Shown here: in pieces, positions 63,004 to 64,000 of the stretch
Numbering within the stretch: position 1 is the stretch's first letter
Layout: each line of letters opens with the position of its first letter
Assembly (NCBI RefSeq): GCF_009600605.1
Contig: NZ_VWNA01000001.1
Coordinates: 3,830,501-3,894,500 of the forward strand
From: Segnochrobactrum spirostomi
GTDB lineage: Bacteria; Pseudomonadota; Alphaproteobacteria; Rhizobiales; Segnochrobactraceae
Reading direction: 5' to 3'
Length of the DNA: 64,000 nt
Notes under the pieces: generated by a model
Told to the model about the DNA's origin: nothing
Database searches by the model: none
The model's input: only the letters and a program-made list of their open reading frames with translations
Program-made: the position numbers and the translations under genes

Positions 63004-63456
63004 ATGGCCGATTCGAAAAAGCCCAGCGTGAAGCCACGCAAACAGGTCGGAGCGCTCCCGTACCGTCTCACCGAGGCGGGTGCATGGGAGTTCTATCTCG
63101 TCACGTCGCGCGAGACCCGCCGCTGGGTGATCCCGAAGGGCTGGCCGATGAAGGGCCGCTCCGCCGCCGCTGCCGCCGCCCAGGAGGCTTTCGAGGAGGC
63201 CGGTCTGCGCGGCCAGACCGCGCGGAAGGCGATCGGCCATTATCTCTACGGCAAGCGGATGCCGGGCGGACGCGCCGTGCCGTGCATGGTCGAAGTCTTC
63301 CCGATGGAGGTCGAAGACCAGGTCCGCAAATGGCCGGAGATGCATCAGCGTGAGGGCCGTTGGTTTCCCGTCGAGGAGGCGGCCGAAGCCGTCGACGAGC
63401 CGGGCCTGTCCGAAATCATGCTCGGATTTTCCGCCAGCAAAGCGGTCGCCGCCTGA
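63004..63456 (+). CDS. Nudix hydrolase (DIPP-like)
   Basis: This 150-residue protein has a Nudix box GWPMKGRSAAAAAAQEAFEE followed by AGLRG (about residues 47-71). The usual R-E-U-x-E-E core reads Q-E-A-x-E-E here, with the metal-binding glutamates kept. The start GALPYRLTEAGAWEFYLVTS and PKGWPMKG are typical of the diphosphoinositol-polyphosphate and ApnA hydrolase branch in alphaproteobacteria. The Arg-to-Gln change is common in that branch. It stands alone. Confidence 0.88.
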   Translation: MADSKKPSVKPRKQVGALPYRLTEAGAWEFYLVTSRETRRWVIPKGWPMKGRSAAAAAAQEAFEEAGLRGQTARKAIGHYLYGKRMPGGRAVPCMVEVFPMEVEDQVRKWPEMHQREGRWFPVEEAAEAVDEPGLSEIMLGFSASKAVAA

Positions 63457-63900
63457 GGCCGGCGCGGTATCGCGCGCGCGTTCCGCGGAGGCCGGTTTTT
63501 GCGGCGCTTGGATTATCGCAGGCCTTGGATCTTCGTGGAGCCTGGATTTTCGTGAAGGTGCGGACCGCCGGTCGACGCGGCTTCCGCAGCCTTCACGGTG
63601 AAATCAACTTGGACGCTTTTCGAAAGTCTCCGGCATTGCTGTCCAGGGACACCGCATCGCCTTCGTCTTCCGCAGGGTCGACCCGATAAAGGATGGCGCG
63701 AGGCCAGGCTTCAAGCGGTATCGGTATGTCGTTTCGGGCCGGAAGTCTCTCGAGATGCTTGGTGGCCCAGCGGCAGTCCGATGAAGGGGAGAATATCCGC
63801 CTCTCTGCCACCGTCCAGCGGGCCCGATACCCAAAGCGGGTAGATGTCCGCGAATTCATCTTCGCGGCTTCCAGGGATAGGGCCGACCTCTCCGTGTGGC
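63457..63900. other. Intergenic region with degenerate 18-bp tandem repeats
   Basis: These 444 bases have no convincing gene. Three degenerate 18-base units occur at 63504-63557 (core cttggat.ttcg). Open frames on both strands (for example around 63593-63904) lack family features and good starts. Confidence 0.5.
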
Positions 63901-64000
63901 TCACGGCTTGGCGGCGCGGCCGGGCAGGGCGCGGACGGTCTGCCGGACCACCGTGCGGATGGCGAAGCTCGATTGGATGCGGGCGACGCCGGGAAGCCGC
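63901..64000 (-). CDS. Lrp/AsnC family regulator, C-terminal end (partial)
   Basis: The minus strand is open from the window edge to a TGA at 63901-63903 and encodes RLPGVARIQSSFAIRTVVRQ then TVRALPGRAAKP. This is the typical end of the Lrp/AsnC effector domain (LPGVxRxxSSFAIRxV). The helix-turn-helix and most of the ligand domain lie beyond the window. The identification is from the tail only. Confidence 0.82.
   Translation of the reverse strand, partial: RLPGVARIQSSFAIRTVVRQTVRALPGRAAKP

Noticed and set aside
63593..63904. Minus-strand open frame of 103 residues and overlapping plus-strand frames in the same gap
   Set aside because: None has a convincing ribosome site, recognisable domain or neighbour coupling. 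One plus frame (GIAVQGHRIAFVFRRVDP region) looks protein-like but has no start codon, so it could only be a remnant.

Overview
The window is GC-rich alphaproteobacterial DNA. Its host genes (CsbD, PdeM, the TauE/TIGR02186 pair, a DUF3445 N-demethylase, cytosolic GH15 glucoamylase) and a dispersed 'ccctcccc-ctggc-aggggaggg' intergenic palindrome point to the Hyphomicrobiales (Rhizobiales). No genus can be named from the sequence alone.

Host left flank (1-13690): the tail of oligoendopeptidase F, a heme N-demethylase, small membrane and stress proteins, PdeM, a sulfite-exporter pair, enolase, a cytoplasmic double-PAS chemotaxis receptor, a periplasmic histidine acid phosphatase, a GT1 glycosyltransferase next to a UDP-sugar dehydrogenase, and a Gly/Pro-rich exported protein.

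Prophage (13691-53300, 39,610 bp): a complete Mu-like transposable prophage lying on the minus strand, with its genetic left end at 53300 and right end at 13691. A 5-bp target duplication (AGGGG) and matching terminal motifs define the ends. Removing the phage restores the stem of the intergenic palindrome. Reading down from 51.5 kb there is an early block: Ner, a ParB-like protein, a 30-residue membrane peptide, MuA transposase, MuB, a DnaA-domain-IV protein, Gam, a DUF2786 protein, an SNase-like nuclease and GemA. The Mor activator and a lysis cassette follow. Next come packaging and head genes (DUF3486, terminase, portal, gpF, gpG, protease, cement, gpT), then tail genes (sheath, tube, a frameshifted chaperone, tape measure, gpN, gpP, gp45-gp48), and last a Gly-rich fibre and two tandem paralogous receptor-binding candidates. 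The repressor (51529-51981) points the other way and is followed by three small cargo genes that the lysogen probably expresses. Unusual elements include three near-identical 20-bp dyads in front of late genes, a cloverleaf-like RNA candidate between gpF and gpG, and paired 16-bp operators around the repressor start.

Host right flank (53301-64000): glucoamylase and 6-phosphogluconate dehydrogenase are divergently arranged. An MFS sugar porter, a sugar ABC importer (binding protein, ATPase, permease) and a divergent FadR-like GntR regulator with mirrored operator copies follow. A Nudix hydrolase and the end of an Lrp/AsnC regulator close the window. The prophage looks intact and potentially inducible: all expected modules are present without visible disruption. 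I saw no tRNA, rRNA or CRISPR array.
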